Below the pieces are notes generated by a model. The model saw only the letters and a program-made list of their open reading frames with translations. It had not been told where the DNA came from and did no database searches. Below are positions 1-8,756 of a DNA stretch of 38,491 nt, piece after piece; the stretch's first letter is position 1, and each line of letters starts with the position of its first letter. The position numbers and the translations under genes are program-made. Source of the DNA: an uncultured Eubacteriales bacterium (lineage in GTDB: Bacteria; Bacillota; Clostridia; Monoglobales; Monoglobaceae); contig CAJKEB010000014.1 of assembly GCA_905198865.1 (NCBI GenBank), positions 1 to 38,491 of the forward strand. The letters are read 5' to 3'.

Positions 1-38
1 CTCCGGGGGAGCTGTCGCCGCAGGCGACTGAGGGGGCT
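1..38. repeat. Partial GC-rich palindromic intergenic repeat
   Basis: The window opens with a GC-rich stretch containing the stem GTCGCC (14-19), loop GCA and GGCGAC (23-28), flanked by C-rich and G-rich arms. It is much richer in GC than the AT-rich spacer after it. It resembles the short palindromic repeats scattered between genes in many gut Clostridia, but with one truncated copy at the edge the family cannot be proved. It could also act as part of a terminator for the minus-strand gene next to it. Confidence 0.4.
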
Positions 39-75
39 AATAAACTATAATTTACTTCTCTTTAGCTTAGTCAAA

Positions 76-957
76 TCACAGCCTGTTTCGTTTAAACCCA
101 AATCCGATTACTTCCTTTACATCACTCACTATAACAAATGCGTCCTCATCTGTTTCAAGAACAATCTCTTTGAGCTTTGGCAGTTGATACTTGCGCATTA
201 CGCACATCAGAACATTTCTGGTCTTTCCGGAGTACATCGAAAATCCGGACAGAGCAGTAGAACCGCGGTTCAGCTCCTCCGCTATCTTACGCGAAATATC
301 ACGGTCTTTCTCCGAAATCACATATACCATCTTTGCGAAATCTACACCGGCTATCATCATATCAGCGAGGTATGAGCTCGCAAAAAGCATAACCGCTGAG
401 TATAAAATAGTATCCAATCTCCCGAAAGCCAGTCCTGCCGCTGTGATAATTATGCCGTCTATCACAATTATAAATTGTCCGACCGAGAACCGCGGAAACC
501 ATTTTTTAAGTACAAGCGACAAAATATCAGTTCCGCCCGTTGTTCCGCCGGCACGCAAAGCAAGACCAAGTCCGAAGCCATATAATACACCGCCCAGAAC
601 AGAACACAAAAACATATCATTAGATACCGGCAGAAACGCTTGAAAGAGCTTTGACTCAAAAAACTGAGTGGATATTGAAAGCGAAAGGGTTCCTATTATT
701 GACGCCGCCAAAAACCTTGCGTCAAAATTCACGAAGCCGAGAATGAAAATGGGTATATTAAGCACAAGAACCATAACGCCGACAGGGAGATTGAACAGAT
801 GATAAAGCACTGTGGCAACGCCGCTGACGCCTCCGGCTGCAATCTCCGACGGCACAAGAAAGAATATCAGAGCAAATCCCATAATAAATCCGCCGACGAT
901 AATCGATAAAGTGTTTTGCGCTCTCTTGCTGTTTAAGACGGATAATTTCAGCTTCAT
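76..957 (-). CDS. YitT family membrane protein (DUF161/DUF2179)
   Basis: A 293-residue protein with several hydrophobic membrane segments in roughly the first 200 residues and a soluble C-terminal domain. The N-terminal part shows the glycine-rich YitT pattern (GGVSGVATVLYHLFN and GGTTGGTDILS). The C-terminal part (about 215-290) fits the DUF2179 domain, with VLMCVMRKYQLPKLKEIV. Family members are inner-membrane proteins of unsettled transport or signalling function. The ATG follows a GGAGGTCGGGG-like ribosome binding site. The gene diverges from purC across a 256-bp spacer and appears monocistronic. The family call is firm; the function is unknown. Confidence 0.9.
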   Translation of the reverse strand: MKLKLSVLNSKRAQNTLSIIVGGFIMGFALIFFLVPSEIAAGGVSGVATVLYHLFNLPVGVMVLVLNIPIFILGFVNFDARFLAASIIGTLSLSISTQFFESKLFQAFLPVSNDMFLCSVLGGVLYGFGLGLALRAGGTTGGTDILSLVLKKWFPRFSVGQFIIVIDGIIITAAGLAFGRLDTILYSAVMLFASSYLADMMIAGVDFAKMVYVISEKDRDISRKIAEELNRGSTALSGFSMYSGKTRNVLMCVMRKYQLPKLKEIVLETDEDAFVIVSDVKEVIGFGFKRNRL

Positions 958-1116
958 ATCCCCGACCTCCGCTTATACTGTAATATTTTTATTATCTCAC
1001 GAAATACCAAAATAAATACTCTTTAATAATCCTTGATTATGTTAAGTTTATACATTTTTATTTTTGGCAAAAATAAAACTTTGGATAACTTTTTAATCTT
1101 TTCTTGGATTTTACAC

Positions 1117-1145
1117 TTGAAATTTGTCCCTTTATGTAATAAAAT
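1117..1145 (+). promoter_or_regulatory. Promoter of purC
   Basis: A sigma-A type promoter: TTGAAA at 1117-1122, a 17-bp spacer, and TAAAAT at 1140-1145. Transcription would begin near 1152, leaving about 60 nt of AT-rich leader before purC. The leader is too short and lacks the conserved bases for a purine riboswitch aptamer, and I see no clear PurR box. Confidence 0.6.
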
Positions 1146-1213
1146 AGTACTGTATTTTTATTTATATTTTAGTTAATAAATTTTTAATATATATTTTATG
1201 GAGGTTTTTTGTA

Positions 1214-1930
1214 ATGCAAAAACTCGAGCAGCTTTATGAAGGTAAGGCAAAGAAAGTATTTAAAACTGATGACCCGGAAGTATTGATGGTTGATTACAAA
1301 GATGACGCAACTGCATTCAACGGTGAAAAAAAGGGTACAATTCAGTCAAAGGGTATCATTAATAACCGTGTTACCAATCATCTGATGAAAATGCTTGAAG
1401 AACAGGGCATACCGACACATCTTATCGAAGAAGTTTCAGACAGAGAAACTCTTGTTAAAAAGGTAACCATCGTACCTCTTGAGGTCATAATCCGCAACGT
1501 TGCCGCAGGCTCATTCTCTAAGAGATACGGCGTTGAAGAAGGCAGAGAACTCCTCGCCCCGACGCTTGAGTTCAGCTATAAGAACGACGACCTCGGCGAT
1601 CCGCTTATCAATTCATATCATGTGCTCGCACTCGGACTCGCTACCCAAGAGGATATAGATACAATTGCAAAGTACGCATTCAAGGTTAACGAAATCTTAA
1701 AGCAGTATCTTCTTGACTTAGGCATTAAGCTTATTGACTTTAAGCTCGAATTCGGAAAGACAAGCGACGGAACAATCGTTCTCGCTGACGAAATTTCTCC
1801 GGATACATGCCGTTTCTGGGATAAGGACACAAACGAAAAACTCGACAAAGACAGATTCAGACGTGACATGGGTAATGTCGAGGACGCATATGAAGAAATA
1901 ATGAAGCGTCTCATGGGTGAAACTGTTTAA
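1214..1930 (+). CDS. purC: Phosphoribosylaminoimidazole-succinocarboxamide synthase (SAICAR synthase)
   Basis: A 238-residue enzyme that joins aspartate to CAIR using ATP to form SAICAR in de novo purine synthesis. Diagnostic motifs are LYEGKAKKVF near the N-terminus, the central VPLEVIIRNVAAGSFSKRYG, and the family signature DEISPDTCRFWD near the C-terminus. Length matches bacterial PurC (about 235-240). The ATG has a GGAGG site at 1200-1204 with 9-nt spacing. It is the first gene of a purC-purF cluster, followed 60 bp later by purF, and the two probably share the promoter at 1117-1145. Confidence 0.97.
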   Translation: MQKLEQLYEGKAKKVFKTDDPEVLMVDYKDDATAFNGEKKGTIQSKGIINNRVTNHLMKMLEEQGIPTHLIEEVSDRETLVKKVTIVPLEVIIRNVAAGSFSKRYGVEEGRELLAPTLEFSYKNDDLGDPLINSYHVLALGLATQEDIDTIAKYAFKVNEILKQYLLDLGIKLIDFKLEFGKTSDGTIVLADEISPDTCRFWDKDTNEKLDKDRFRRDMGNVEDAYEEIMKRLMGETV

Positions 1931-1990
1931 TCCGCCTCTTCTTCCACTGCTATAGACTACAAAACGATTATATTGTTAGGAGGATTATTT

Positions 1991-3421
1991 GTGAGCAAGC
2001 ATTCAGATATTTTCGGAGCCGATTCATTGCACGAAGAGTGCGGAGTTTTCGGTGTATATGATATGGGCGACAACCTCGATGTGGCAAGACTTACCTATTA
2101 CGGTCTTTATGCGCTTCAGCACAGAGGTCAGGAAAGCTGCGGCATCGCAGTTAACAGCGTTGACGAAAACGGTAAAATTCAAATTCTCCAATATAAGGAT
2201 ATGGGTCTTGTTCAAGAGGTTTTCAACAGCCTGGTTTTGAACGAGCTTAAAGGACATGCCGCAGTCGGACATGTTCGTTACACGACCGCCGGCTCAAGCA
2301 GCCGCGAAAACGCTCAGCCTCTTGTTTCCAAATATCAAAAAGGTACATTTGCCCTGGCGCATAACGGAAACCTCGTTGACGTTGACAGGATTCGCAAGGA
2401 GCTTGAAGATCAAGGCGCAATCTTCCAAACTAATAATGACAGTGAAATAATCGCCCACTTAATGGCGAAAGAAAGAATTAAGACGAATTCAACAGCTGAA
2501 GCTATTCTTAAGCTTATGGGCGAAATCAGCGGTGCATATTCACTTATAATTCTGACTCCGAAGAGAATGGTTGTTGCACGCGATCCTCAGGGATTTCGAC
2601 CGCTCTGTATCGGAAAACTTAAGAACTCTTATGTTTTTGCTTCAGAAACATGCGCGCTTGATTCTGTCGGTGCAGAATTTATGCGCGAGGTCGAACCGGG
2701 CGAGGTCATTGTTGTTGACGAAAACGGTCTGTCGTCATTTAAAGAAAGATGCGGACAGCCTACCTCACTCTGCATATTTGAATATATATATTTTGCACGT
2801 CCAGACAGTATAATCGACGGCGCAAGCGTACACGCCGCAAGACTTAATGCCGGCAAATACCTTGCTCAGGAGAGTCCCGTTGACGCCGATGTTGTTATCG
2901 GCGTTCCTGACTCCGGTCTGGACGCCGCTCTGGGATATTCCAGAGAATCCAAAATCCCCTACGGCGTTGGCTTTATAAAGAACAGATATATAGGCAGGAC
3001 GTTTATCCAGCCCACACAGGAGGAACGCGAAGCCGCACTCAGAATTAAATTGAACGCTATGCGCGAAGCGGTTGAAGGCAAGCGCGTAATAATGATAGAC
3101 GATTCAATTGTCAGAGGTACTACCTCAGGCAGGATAGTTAAGCTTCTTCGTGATGCCGGAGCAACAGAGGTTCATGTCAGAATTTCCTCACCGCCGTTTC
3201 TGAATCCCTGCTATTTCGGAACGGATATTTCAGACAGGGATTCGCTTATCGCATGCAAAATGTCTGTCGAGGAAACCTGCAAGCATATCGGCGCTGACTC
3301 GCTCGCCTATCTTTCGCTTAATGCTCTCGGAAAAATTGCCGAAGGCTCAAACTGCGGCAAGTGCGACGCATGCTTTACCGGCAAATATCCCGTCTATGTC
3401 CCTCAAGAGGATAACAGATAG
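1991..3421 (+). CDS. purF: Amidophosphoribosyltransferase (glutamine PRPP amidotransferase)
   Basis: It catalyses the first committed step of purine synthesis, PRPP plus glutamine to phosphoribosylamine. I place the start at GTG 1991, not the upstream TTG at 1973, because AGGAGG at 1978-1983 lies 7 nt before it; this gives 476 residues. A short propeptide precedes the N-terminal nucleophile Cys17 (HEECGVFG), so self-cleavage is expected. The glutaminase domain includes HVRYTTAGSSS. The phosphoribosyltransferase domain has VIMIDDSIVRGTTSGR. The cysteines in CIFEYIYF, NPCYFG and CGKC match the Fe-S cluster type known from Bacillus PurF, which is oxygen-sensitive. Confidence 0.96.
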   Translation: MSKHSDIFGADSLHEECGVFGVYDMGDNLDVARLTYYGLYALQHRGQESCGIAVNSVDENGKIQILQYKDMGLVQEVFNSLVLNELKGHAAVGHVRYTTAGSSSRENAQPLVSKYQKGTFALAHNGNLVDVDRIRKELEDQGAIFQTNNDSEIIAHLMAKERIKTNSTAEAILKLMGEISGAYSLIILTPKRMVVARDPQGFRPLCIGKLKNSYVFASETCALDSVGAEFMREVEPGEVIVVDENGLSSFKERCGQPTSLCIFEYIYFARPDSIIDGASVHAARLNAGKYLAQESPVDADVVIGVPDSGLDAALGYSRESKIPYGVGFIKNRYIGRTFIQPTQEEREAALRIKLNAMREAVEGKRVIMIDDSIVRGTTSGRIVKLLRDAGATEVHVRISSPPFLNPCYFGTDISDRDSLIACKMSVEETCKHIGADSLAYLSLNALGKIAEGSNCGKCDACFTGKYPVYVPQEDNR

Positions 3422-3532
3422 CATCTTCCTCCTCTTACGCCGGTCAATACCGGTTTATATGAGATACAAACAACGCTTATATTAATACAATAACTGACAT
3501 ACTTACAAAATTCTCAAACGAGGTATAATTAT

Positions 3533-5101
3533 ATGCAAGACGCAAATCAGATACAAGCAAAGAATATAAATAATGAAATAATTATCGTAATCGACTTCGG
3601 CGGACAATACAACCAACTTATTGCAAGACGTGTACGTGAAGCAAACGTATACTGCGAGGTTGTACCGTATTCAAAACCGATTGAAGATATCAAGGCAATG
3701 AACCCCAAGGGAATCATATTCACCGGCGGACCAAACAGCGTTTTCGATGAAAAGGCACCGAAAGTTGACCCTGAGATTTTTAATCTCGGTATTCCTATCC
3801 TCGGCATTTGCTACGGCGCTCAGCTTATGAGTATTTCTCTCGGCGGCGTTGTTCACCACGCAGACACCCGTGAATACGGAGTTACCGATATTGAACTCGA
3901 CACAAACGGTGTTCTCTTTGAAGGCCTCGACTCAAACAACCGCTGCCTCATGAGCCACACCGACAGAGTTATCTCACTTCCCGACGGATTTAAAGTTGTT
4001 GCAAAAACGGACGACTGCCCGGTAGCAGCGTTTGAAGATGTAAGCAGAAACTTCTTCGCTGTGCAGTTCCACCCCGAAGTTAATCATACTCCATTCGGCA
4101 AAGAGATGATAAGAAACTTCTTATACAAAGTCTGCAAGGTCAGCGGTGACTGGACAATGTCGGACTATGCGAAGAATTACATTGAATTCGCCAAGAAAAA
4201 GATTGGTGACAAAAAAGTCCTCTGTGCCCTTTCAGGCGGCGTTGACAGCAGTGTTGCCGCAGTTCTTCTGTATAAGGCAATCGGTAAACAGCTGACATGT
4301 ATATTTGTTGACCACGGTCTGCTCAGGAAAGACGAAGGCGACCAGGTCGAAGATATTTTCACTAATCAGTTCGACATAAATCTGGTTCGCGTTAACTGTG
4401 AGGACAGATTTTTGTCAAAGCTCTCAGGCGAAACCGAACCCGAGAAGAAACGTAAGATAATCGGTGAAGAATTTATCAGAGTTTTTGAACAGGAAGCTAA
4501 AAAAATCGGCACTGTTGACTATCTTGTTCAGGGCACAATATATCCTGACGTTATTGAAAGCGGCACTGGCGATGCAGCTGTAATAAAGAGCCACCATAAC
4601 GTAGGCGGTCTGCCTGACTATGTTGACTTTAAGGAAATAATTGAGCCGCTCAGAAGTCTGTTTAAGGATGAAGTACGACAGCTCGGAATTGAGCTTGGTA
4701 TTCCGGAATATCTGGTATGGCGCCAGCCGTTCCCGGGTCCCGGCCTTGCAATAAGATGTATCGGTGAGATTACGAAAGACAGACTCGATATTCTCAAAGA
4801 TGCAGACGCAATATTCCGCGAAGAAATTGCGAAAGCCGGTCTTGACCGTGACATAAACCAATATTTTGCCGTTCTGACAAACATGAGAAGCGTCGGCGTA
4901 ATGGGCGACGAGCGCACTTATGACTATACAGTAGCCCTAAGAGGCGTTACAACAACCGACTTCATGACCGGCGAGTGGGCAAGAATTCCGTATGAAGTTC
5001 TCGACACAGTAAGCCGCCGAATAGTCAACGAAGTCCCTCACGTAAACCGCATTGTCTACGACATAACCTCAAAACCCCCCGCCACCATCGAGTGGGAATG
5101 A
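3533..5101 (+). CDS. guaA: GMP synthase (glutamine-hydrolysing)
   Basis: A 522-residue enzyme converting XMP to GMP. It has an N-terminal class I glutamine amidotransferase domain (nucleophile in GICYGAQL near residue 90, His/Glu in FHPEVNHT near 180), an ATP pyrophosphatase domain with the PP-loop LSGGVDSSVAAV near 235, and the C-terminal dimerisation domain. The last codons, GAG TGG GAA TGA, overlap the 11-bp attachment core of the downstream mobile element. The protein is intact. In the matching right junction (13077-13089) the same core runs into TAA, so the ancestral gene probably ended in TAA and the present TGA is element-derived. Confidence 0.97.
   Translation: MQDANQIQAKNINNEIIIVIDFGGQYNQLIARRVREANVYCEVVPYSKPIEDIKAMNPKGIIFTGGPNSVFDEKAPKVDPEIFNLGIPILGICYGAQLMSISLGGVVHHADTREYGVTDIELDTNGVLFEGLDSNNRCLMSHTDRVISLPDGFKVVAKTDDCPVAAFEDVSRNFFAVQFHPEVNHTPFGKEMIRNFLYKVCKVSGDWTMSDYAKNYIEFAKKKIGDKKVLCALSGGVDSSVAAVLLYKAIGKQLTCIFVDHGLLRKDEGDQVEDIFTNQFDINLVRVNCEDRFLSKLSGETEPEKKRKIIGEEFIRVFEQEAKKIGTVDYLVQGTIYPDVIESGTGDAAVIKSHHNVGGLPDYVDFKEIIEPLRSLFKDEVRQLGIELGIPEYLVWRQPFPGPGLAIRCIGEITKDRLDILKDADAIFREEIAKAGLDRDINQYFAVLTNMRSVGVMGDERTYDYTVALRGVTTTDFMTGEWARIPYEVLDTVSRRIVNEVPHVNRIVYDITSKPPATIEWE
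5089..5099 (+). repeat. attL core: 11-bp direct repeat in the guaA 3' end
   Basis: CGAGTGGGAAT at 5089-5099 recurs exactly at 13077-13087. This copy lies in the last codons of guaA and includes the T of the stop codon. The repeats bound an 8.0-kb segment with a tyrosine recombinase, repressor and relaxase, as expected of core sites used by an integrase. The 3' end of guaA is a known target for genomic islands. Confidence 0.85.
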
Positions 5102-5160
5102 TGTACGAAACGGCTGAACACCGCATAAATACTGGGTTTTTCGAAAATTAAAAGGTGTTT

Positions 5161-5178
5161 TGGCAACGATTTGGCAAC
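5161..5178 (+). promoter_or_regulatory. Paired TGGCAAC sites, putative integrase arm sites (left end)
   Basis: TGGCAAC occurs at 5161-5167 and 5172-5178, an 11-bp period (one helical turn). An identical pair with the same period lies near the right end (12959-12976), and a degenerate pair lies at 13362-13379. Positions near both termini suggest arm-type binding sites for the integrase or excisionase. That role is inference. Confidence 0.5.
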
Positions 5179-5200
5179 ATCTGTATTATTCATAATAATT

Positions 5201-5243
5201 AAGAGCTAACTGATTTTTTGTAAAATCGGTTAGCTCTTTTTGT
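5201..5243 (+). terminator. Strong terminator at the element left end
   Basis: AAGAGCTAACTGATTTT (5201-5217) pairs with AAAATCGGTTAGCTCTT (5222-5238) through 17 positions with one T-G wobble, followed by a T run. It would stop transcription leaving guaA and shield the element. The left arm and 16 bases before it (5185-5219) are repeated at 13385-13419 with one mismatch in 35. Confidence 0.85.
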
Positions 5244-5277
5244 CTTGTCATTTTTAATTTATTGAAAATGACACAGA

Positions 5278-5805
5278 TTATTTGCTTTTAGAAGATTTTT
5301 TTGCTTCGGTGAAAATATCGCTGATTTGTTGTGACGGAACTTTAACCCATTTTTGTGTTGTATCAAATTCGGGGTAATGATAACGCCATTCGTCATATTC
5401 TTCTTTGGTGATATTGCCGTCATAAAACTTTTTGGCGGTTTCAAGCCAAGCAAAAAGCATTTTATGAAGATTAGCGGCAGAGTTGCCTTTTGATGTATCA
5501 ACACGCAAACAAACATCTCCGTCTGTTTCTTCAATTTTTACGCCGTATATATCTTCCAATGCAAAGAGAGTGTGCATTAAGCCAACATAGCTGTCAATGT
5601 TGGGAACATTTAAGGCAGCAGGAGAAACTTCTAACACTTTGGCAAGGTCATTTGTTAAATTCTCTTTCGGTGTTCTTGTGCCCGATTCATATTGTGCCAT
5701 ACGAATATCAGCAGTCTTTTCATCAAAGCCGACTGCCATACCTAACCATTTTTGTGTCATACCTTTAAGATTGCGTAAAAAGCGTATTCTTTCACCTATT
5801 GCCAT
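5278..5805 (-). CDS. XRE family transcriptional repressor of the mobile element
   Basis: A 175-residue protein with an N-terminal helix-turn-helix of the XRE/Cro-C1 family (about residues 5-62: IRFLRNLKGMTQKWLGMAV through YESGTRTPKENLTNDLAKVL). The remainder is uncharacterised and ends in a basic tail (EAKKSSKSK). It is divergent from the excisionase/integrase genes across 186 bp holding four palindromes of the form TAAAC-N6-GTTTA. By analogy with C1-type switches it should repress both promoters and keep the element quiescent. The ATG is preceded by a minus-strand AAAAAGGAGC-type site. The repressor role is inferred from domain and position. Confidence 0.88.
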   Translation of the reverse strand: MAIGERIRFLRNLKGMTQKWLGMAVGFDEKTADIRMAQYESGTRTPKENLTNDLAKVLEVSPAALNVPNIDSYVGLMHTLFALEDIYGVKIEETDGDVCLRVDTSKGNSAANLHKMLFAWLETAKKFYDGNITKEEYDEWRYHYPEFDTTQKWVKVPSQQISDIFTEAKKSSKSK

Positions 5806-5837
5806 AATTTACTGCTCCTTTTTAATTTCTTATAGGT

Positions 5838-5965
5838 AGTATAACATATATGTTTAGTGTTTGTCAAGATAATATAAACAAAAAAGTTTAATATTTTTTC
5901 AAAAACCACTTGACATAAACAAAAATGTTTAGTATAATGATATTGGACTTAAACATATAAGTTTA
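5838..5965. promoter_or_regulatory. Divergent promoters with four operator palindromes
   Basis: Rightward promoter: TTGACA 5910-5915, 17-bp spacer, TATAAT 5933-5938. Leftward promoter: TTGACA (complement of 5862-5867), 18-bp spacer, TATACT (complement of 5838-5843). Palindromes TAAAC-N6-GTTTA lie at 5875-5890, 5916-5931 and 5950-5965, and an imperfect one (ATAAC-N6-GTTTA) at 5841-5856. The site at 5916 fills the rightward spacer and the one at 5841 overlaps the leftward -10, so one bound repressor could close each promoter. Confidence 0.82.
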
Positions 5966-5991
5966 ATTTATCGCACAAGGAGGTGAAAAAT

Positions 5992-6195
5992 ATGGCAAAT
6001 AACACTTTTCTTAAAGTAGAAGATGTTGCCGAAATTCTCGGCGTATCAAAATCATACGCATATAAAATTGTCAGAAGCCTTAACGCAGAGTTAAAGGAAA
6101 AAGGCTTTTTGGTGGTTTCAGGGCGTATCAACAGAAGATATTTTTTAGAAAAAGCGTGCTATGGCACAGATAAATATGATGAAAGGAATGAGTAA
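5992..6195 (+). CDS. Excisionase-like small helix-turn-helix protein
   Basis: A 67-residue protein from ATG 5992, chosen because AGGAGG at 5978-5983 sits 8 nt upstream; the GTG at 5983 overlaps that site. The N-terminal half reads FLKVEDVAEILGVSKSYAYKIVRSL, a winged-helix DNA-binding pattern typical of excisionases and MerR-like small proteins. A basic C-terminal half follows. It ends 3 bp before the integrase start and shares the rightward promoter. It probably directs the integrase toward excision. Confidence 0.82.
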   Translation: MANNTFLKVEDVAEILGVSKSYAYKIVRSLNAELKEKGFLVVSGRINRRYFLEKACYGTDKYDERNE

Positions 6196-6198
6196 AAT

Positions 6199-7290
6199 AT
6201 GGCAGTTTACAAGGAAGAAAAAACAAATACTTGGCGAGTTATATATCGCTACACCGATTGGAAAGGTGAACGCAGGCAATCACAAAAGCGTGGCTTTGCT
6301 ACAAAGCGAGAAGCACAGGCTTGGGAACGGGAGCAGCTTAATAAAACAAAGGCTGATTTGGATATGACCTTTGCGAGCTTCGTTGATACATATACGGAAG
6401 ATATGAAAAGCCGTATTAAAGAAAACACTTGGCACACAAAGGAGCATATAATGCGAACAAAGATTTTACCATATTTCAAGAACAGAAAGATGTGTGAAAT
6501 TGAGCCAAAGGATATTATTGCTTGGCAAAACGAAATGATAAATTCCGTTAAGAGCGATAACAAAAAATATTCCCCTGTATATCTTAAAACGCTTCACAAT
6601 CAATTAAGTGCAATTTTCAATCACGCAGTAAGGTTTTACGGATTATCTTCAAATCCGGCAGCAAAAGTCGGTAATATGGGTAAGGAAAAGAACAAAGAAA
6701 TGCAGTTTTGGACACAAGAGGAATATAAAAAGTTTGCAGAGGCGGTTATGGATAAGCCTGTTTCATATTATGCCTTTGAGATGTTATATTGGTGCGGTAT
6801 TCGTGAGGGTGAGTTATTGGCATTAACACCGTCAGACTTCGATTTTGAAAAATGTACGGTTGCAATTACAAAATCATATCAGCGTTTTGACAGACGAGAT
6901 GTGATAACAGACCCGAAAACACCAAAGAGCAATCGAGTTGTCAAAATGCCCGATTTTCTCGGTGAAGAAATACAAGATTATATCAAACAGCTTTACCACA
7001 TCAAGCCTGATGAAAGAATGTTTGAAATAACAAAAAGTTATCTTCATCACGAAATGACAAGGGGAGCAAAGGCAGCAGGGGTTAAACGCATAAGGATACA
7101 CGATATTCGTCATTCGCATATTTCCCTTTTAATAGAAATGGGATTTTCAGCGGTTGCCATTGCTGACCGAGTAGGACACGAAAGCATTGATATAACATAC
7201 CGATATGCACATCTGTTTCCGACAACACAAACGGAAATGGCAGATAAATTAAGCACAATCAGAAAAGGAGATGAAGAAAATGTCAGCTAA
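6199..7290 (+). CDS. int: Tyrosine recombinase integrase
   Basis: A 363-residue site-specific recombinase. An N-terminal AP2-like arm-binding domain (WRVIYRYTDWKGERRQSQKRGF, read in part) is followed by a SAM-like core-binding domain (about 55-150) and the catalytic domain. Visible catalytic residues are Arg202 (GIREGELLAL), His301 and Arg304 (HDIRHSH), His327 (VGHES) and the tyrosine nucleophile Tyr336 (YRYAHL). Length and layout match integrases of Gram-positive integrative elements. It should act on the guaA core repeat. Its last 11 bp overlap the mobC-like gene. Confidence 0.95.
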   Translation: MAVYKEEKTNTWRVIYRYTDWKGERRQSQKRGFATKREAQAWEREQLNKTKADLDMTFASFVDTYTEDMKSRIKENTWHTKEHIMRTKILPYFKNRKMCEIEPKDIIAWQNEMINSVKSDNKKYSPVYLKTLHNQLSAIFNHAVRFYGLSSNPAAKVGNMGKEKNKEMQFWTQEEYKKFAEAVMDKPVSYYAFEMLYWCGIREGELLALTPSDFDFEKCTVAITKSYQRFDRRDVITDPKTPKSNRVVKMPDFLGEEIQDYIKQLYHIKPDERMFEITKSYLHHEMTRGAKAAGVKRIRIHDIRHSHISLLIEMGFSAVAIADRVGHESIDITYRYAHLFPTTQTEMADKLSTIRKGDEENVS

Positions 7291-7600
7291 AAATTTAGAC
7301 AGCCACAAACGATGGAGAAATATCACAGTAGGGTTTCGGGTTTCTGCCGAAGAAAACGAACTAATAAACAAGGCAGTAAAGTTATCGGGACTACCGAAAC
7401 AAGAATATTGCTACCGCAGATGTTTAGGTCAGGACATTGTTGTAGTGGGAAATCCGAGAGTATATAAGGCACTCAAAGATGAATTGCAGAATGTATTAAC
7501 CGAGTTAAAGCGTATCGAAAACGAGAATGTGACAGAGGAATTACTGCAAACAATTCAGTTGATTACCTTAACTCTGCAAGGCTTAAAGGAGGACGAGTAA
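7280..7600 (+). CDS. MobC-like mobilization accessory protein
   Basis: A 106-residue protein from ATG 7280; the in-frame ATG at 7271 touches the AAAGGAG site (7264-7270), which is correctly spaced for 7280. The region TVGFRVSAEENELINKAVKLSGLPKQEYCYRRC fits the ribbon-helix-helix type of relaxosome proteins (MobC or plasmid mobilization family). The C-terminal half is helical (LKDELQNVLTELKRIE). It likely binds oriT and assists the relaxase encoded 1.8 kb downstream. It overlaps int by 11 bp and its stop codon overlaps the next start (TAATG), so translation is probably coupled. Confidence 0.72.
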   Translation: MSAKNLDSHKRWRNITVGFRVSAEENELINKAVKLSGLPKQEYCYRRCLGQDIVVVGNPRVYKALKDELQNVLTELKRIENENVTEELLQTIQLITLTLQGLKEDE

Positions 7601-8745
7601 TGAACACAAAAAAAGAAATGACTGCTCCGATTACATCTGTTGGCGCAGATGAAGAACAGTCAAATAGTATTAAAACCAACACTATTATAACCGATTATGA
7701 CGAAAATTGCAATGCTTCTGATGATATTTTTCAAGAAATGCAAGAAGAATTTCAAAGAAGTTTGGAGCCGTCATATTTGAAAACAGTTTCTATGGATAAA
7801 CTTTATGACACAGTTTACAGGAGCAGGCCGCCGATTATTGACGGCTTGCTCTATCCGGGAACATATCTTTTTGTAGGAGCACCTAAACTTGGAAAGAGCT
7901 TCTTAATGGCGCAGTTTGCATACCACATAAGCACGGGTAAAAGCCTATGGGGATTTGATGTCAAACAAGGCACGGTTTTATATCTTGCTCTTGAAGATGA
8001 TTACCGAAGATTGCAGGAGCGTTTTTATCGAATGTTCGGTGATGAAAGCACAGACGATTTGTTTATAGCCGTAAATGCAGGTCAGCTTGGAAACGGACTT
8101 GATGAACAGCTTAACAGATTTGTAAATGAGCATACTAACACAAAGCTGATTATCATTGACACCTTGCAAAAGGTCAGAGAGTTCGGCGGTGATAAGTATA
8201 GCTATTCCAATGATTACGAGGTCATAACAAGGCTGAAAAAATTTGCTGATAATTTCGGTGTTTGTCTGCTCCTTGTTCATCACACAAGAAAGCAGCAGGC
8301 AGACGATAAATTTGATATGATTTCAGGCACAAACGGATTGCTCGGAGCAGCAGACGGAGCGTTTATGCTACAAAAGGAAAAACGCACTTCAAACAATGCG
8401 GTTCTTGAAATATCCGGCAGGGATCAGCAAGACCAAAAGCTGTATCTTGTAAGAGATACGGAAAAGCTGTTGTGGGATTTGGAAAGGTTAGAAACGGAGT
8501 TATGGAAAGAACCACCAGAGCCGATATTGGAAGCGGTTGCAAAGTTTATAACCTCCAACAATCCGCAATGGTCGGGAAGTCCTACCGAGCTTGTAGAAAA
8601 ATTACAGGTTGATATGGCTGCAAATGTTTTGACATTAAAGCTCAATGTAAACGCAGGGCGGTTACTCAATGAGTACGGCATACGATATGAGTATGGCAGG
8701 TATCACGCAGGTCGCAGAGTGAAATTTTCACTTATAGAAAATTGA
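7600..8745 (+). CDS. RepA-like AAA/RecA-fold ATPase (replicative helicase type)
   Basis: A 381-residue protein with a RecA-fold ATPase core: Walker A GAPKLGKSF (about 93-101), a Walker B-like strand LIIIDTLQKV (about 182-191) and LLLVHHTRKQ after it. This matches the AAA_25/RepA group of hexameric helicases common on plasmids and integrative elements. The C-terminal part (about 300-380) looks like a small winged-helix domain. It may let the excised circle replicate, or unwind DNA in transfer. Translation is coupled to the preceding gene. A GC-rich hairpin region follows directly, a possible origin. Confidence 0.78.
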   Translation: MNTKKEMTAPITSVGADEEQSNSIKTNTIITDYDENCNASDDIFQEMQEEFQRSLEPSYLKTVSMDKLYDTVYRSRPPIIDGLLYPGTYLFVGAPKLGKSFLMAQFAYHISTGKSLWGFDVKQGTVLYLALEDDYRRLQERFYRMFGDESTDDLFIAVNAGQLGNGLDEQLNRFVNEHTNTKLIIIDTLQKVREFGGDKYSYSNDYEVITRLKKFADNFGVCLLLVHHTRKQQADDKFDMISGTNGLLGAADGAFMLQKEKRTSNNAVLEISGRDQQDQKLYLVRDTEKLLWDLERLETELWKEPPEPILEAVAKFITSNNPQWSGSPTELVEKLQVDMAANVLTLKLNVNAGRLLNEYGIRYEYGRYHAGRRVKFSLIEN

Positions 8746-8756
8746 ATTTTGCGTGA

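Noticed and set aside
1146..1213. Purine riboswitch before purC
   Set aside because: The leader is only about 60 nt and lacks the conserved stem-loop bases of the aptamer.
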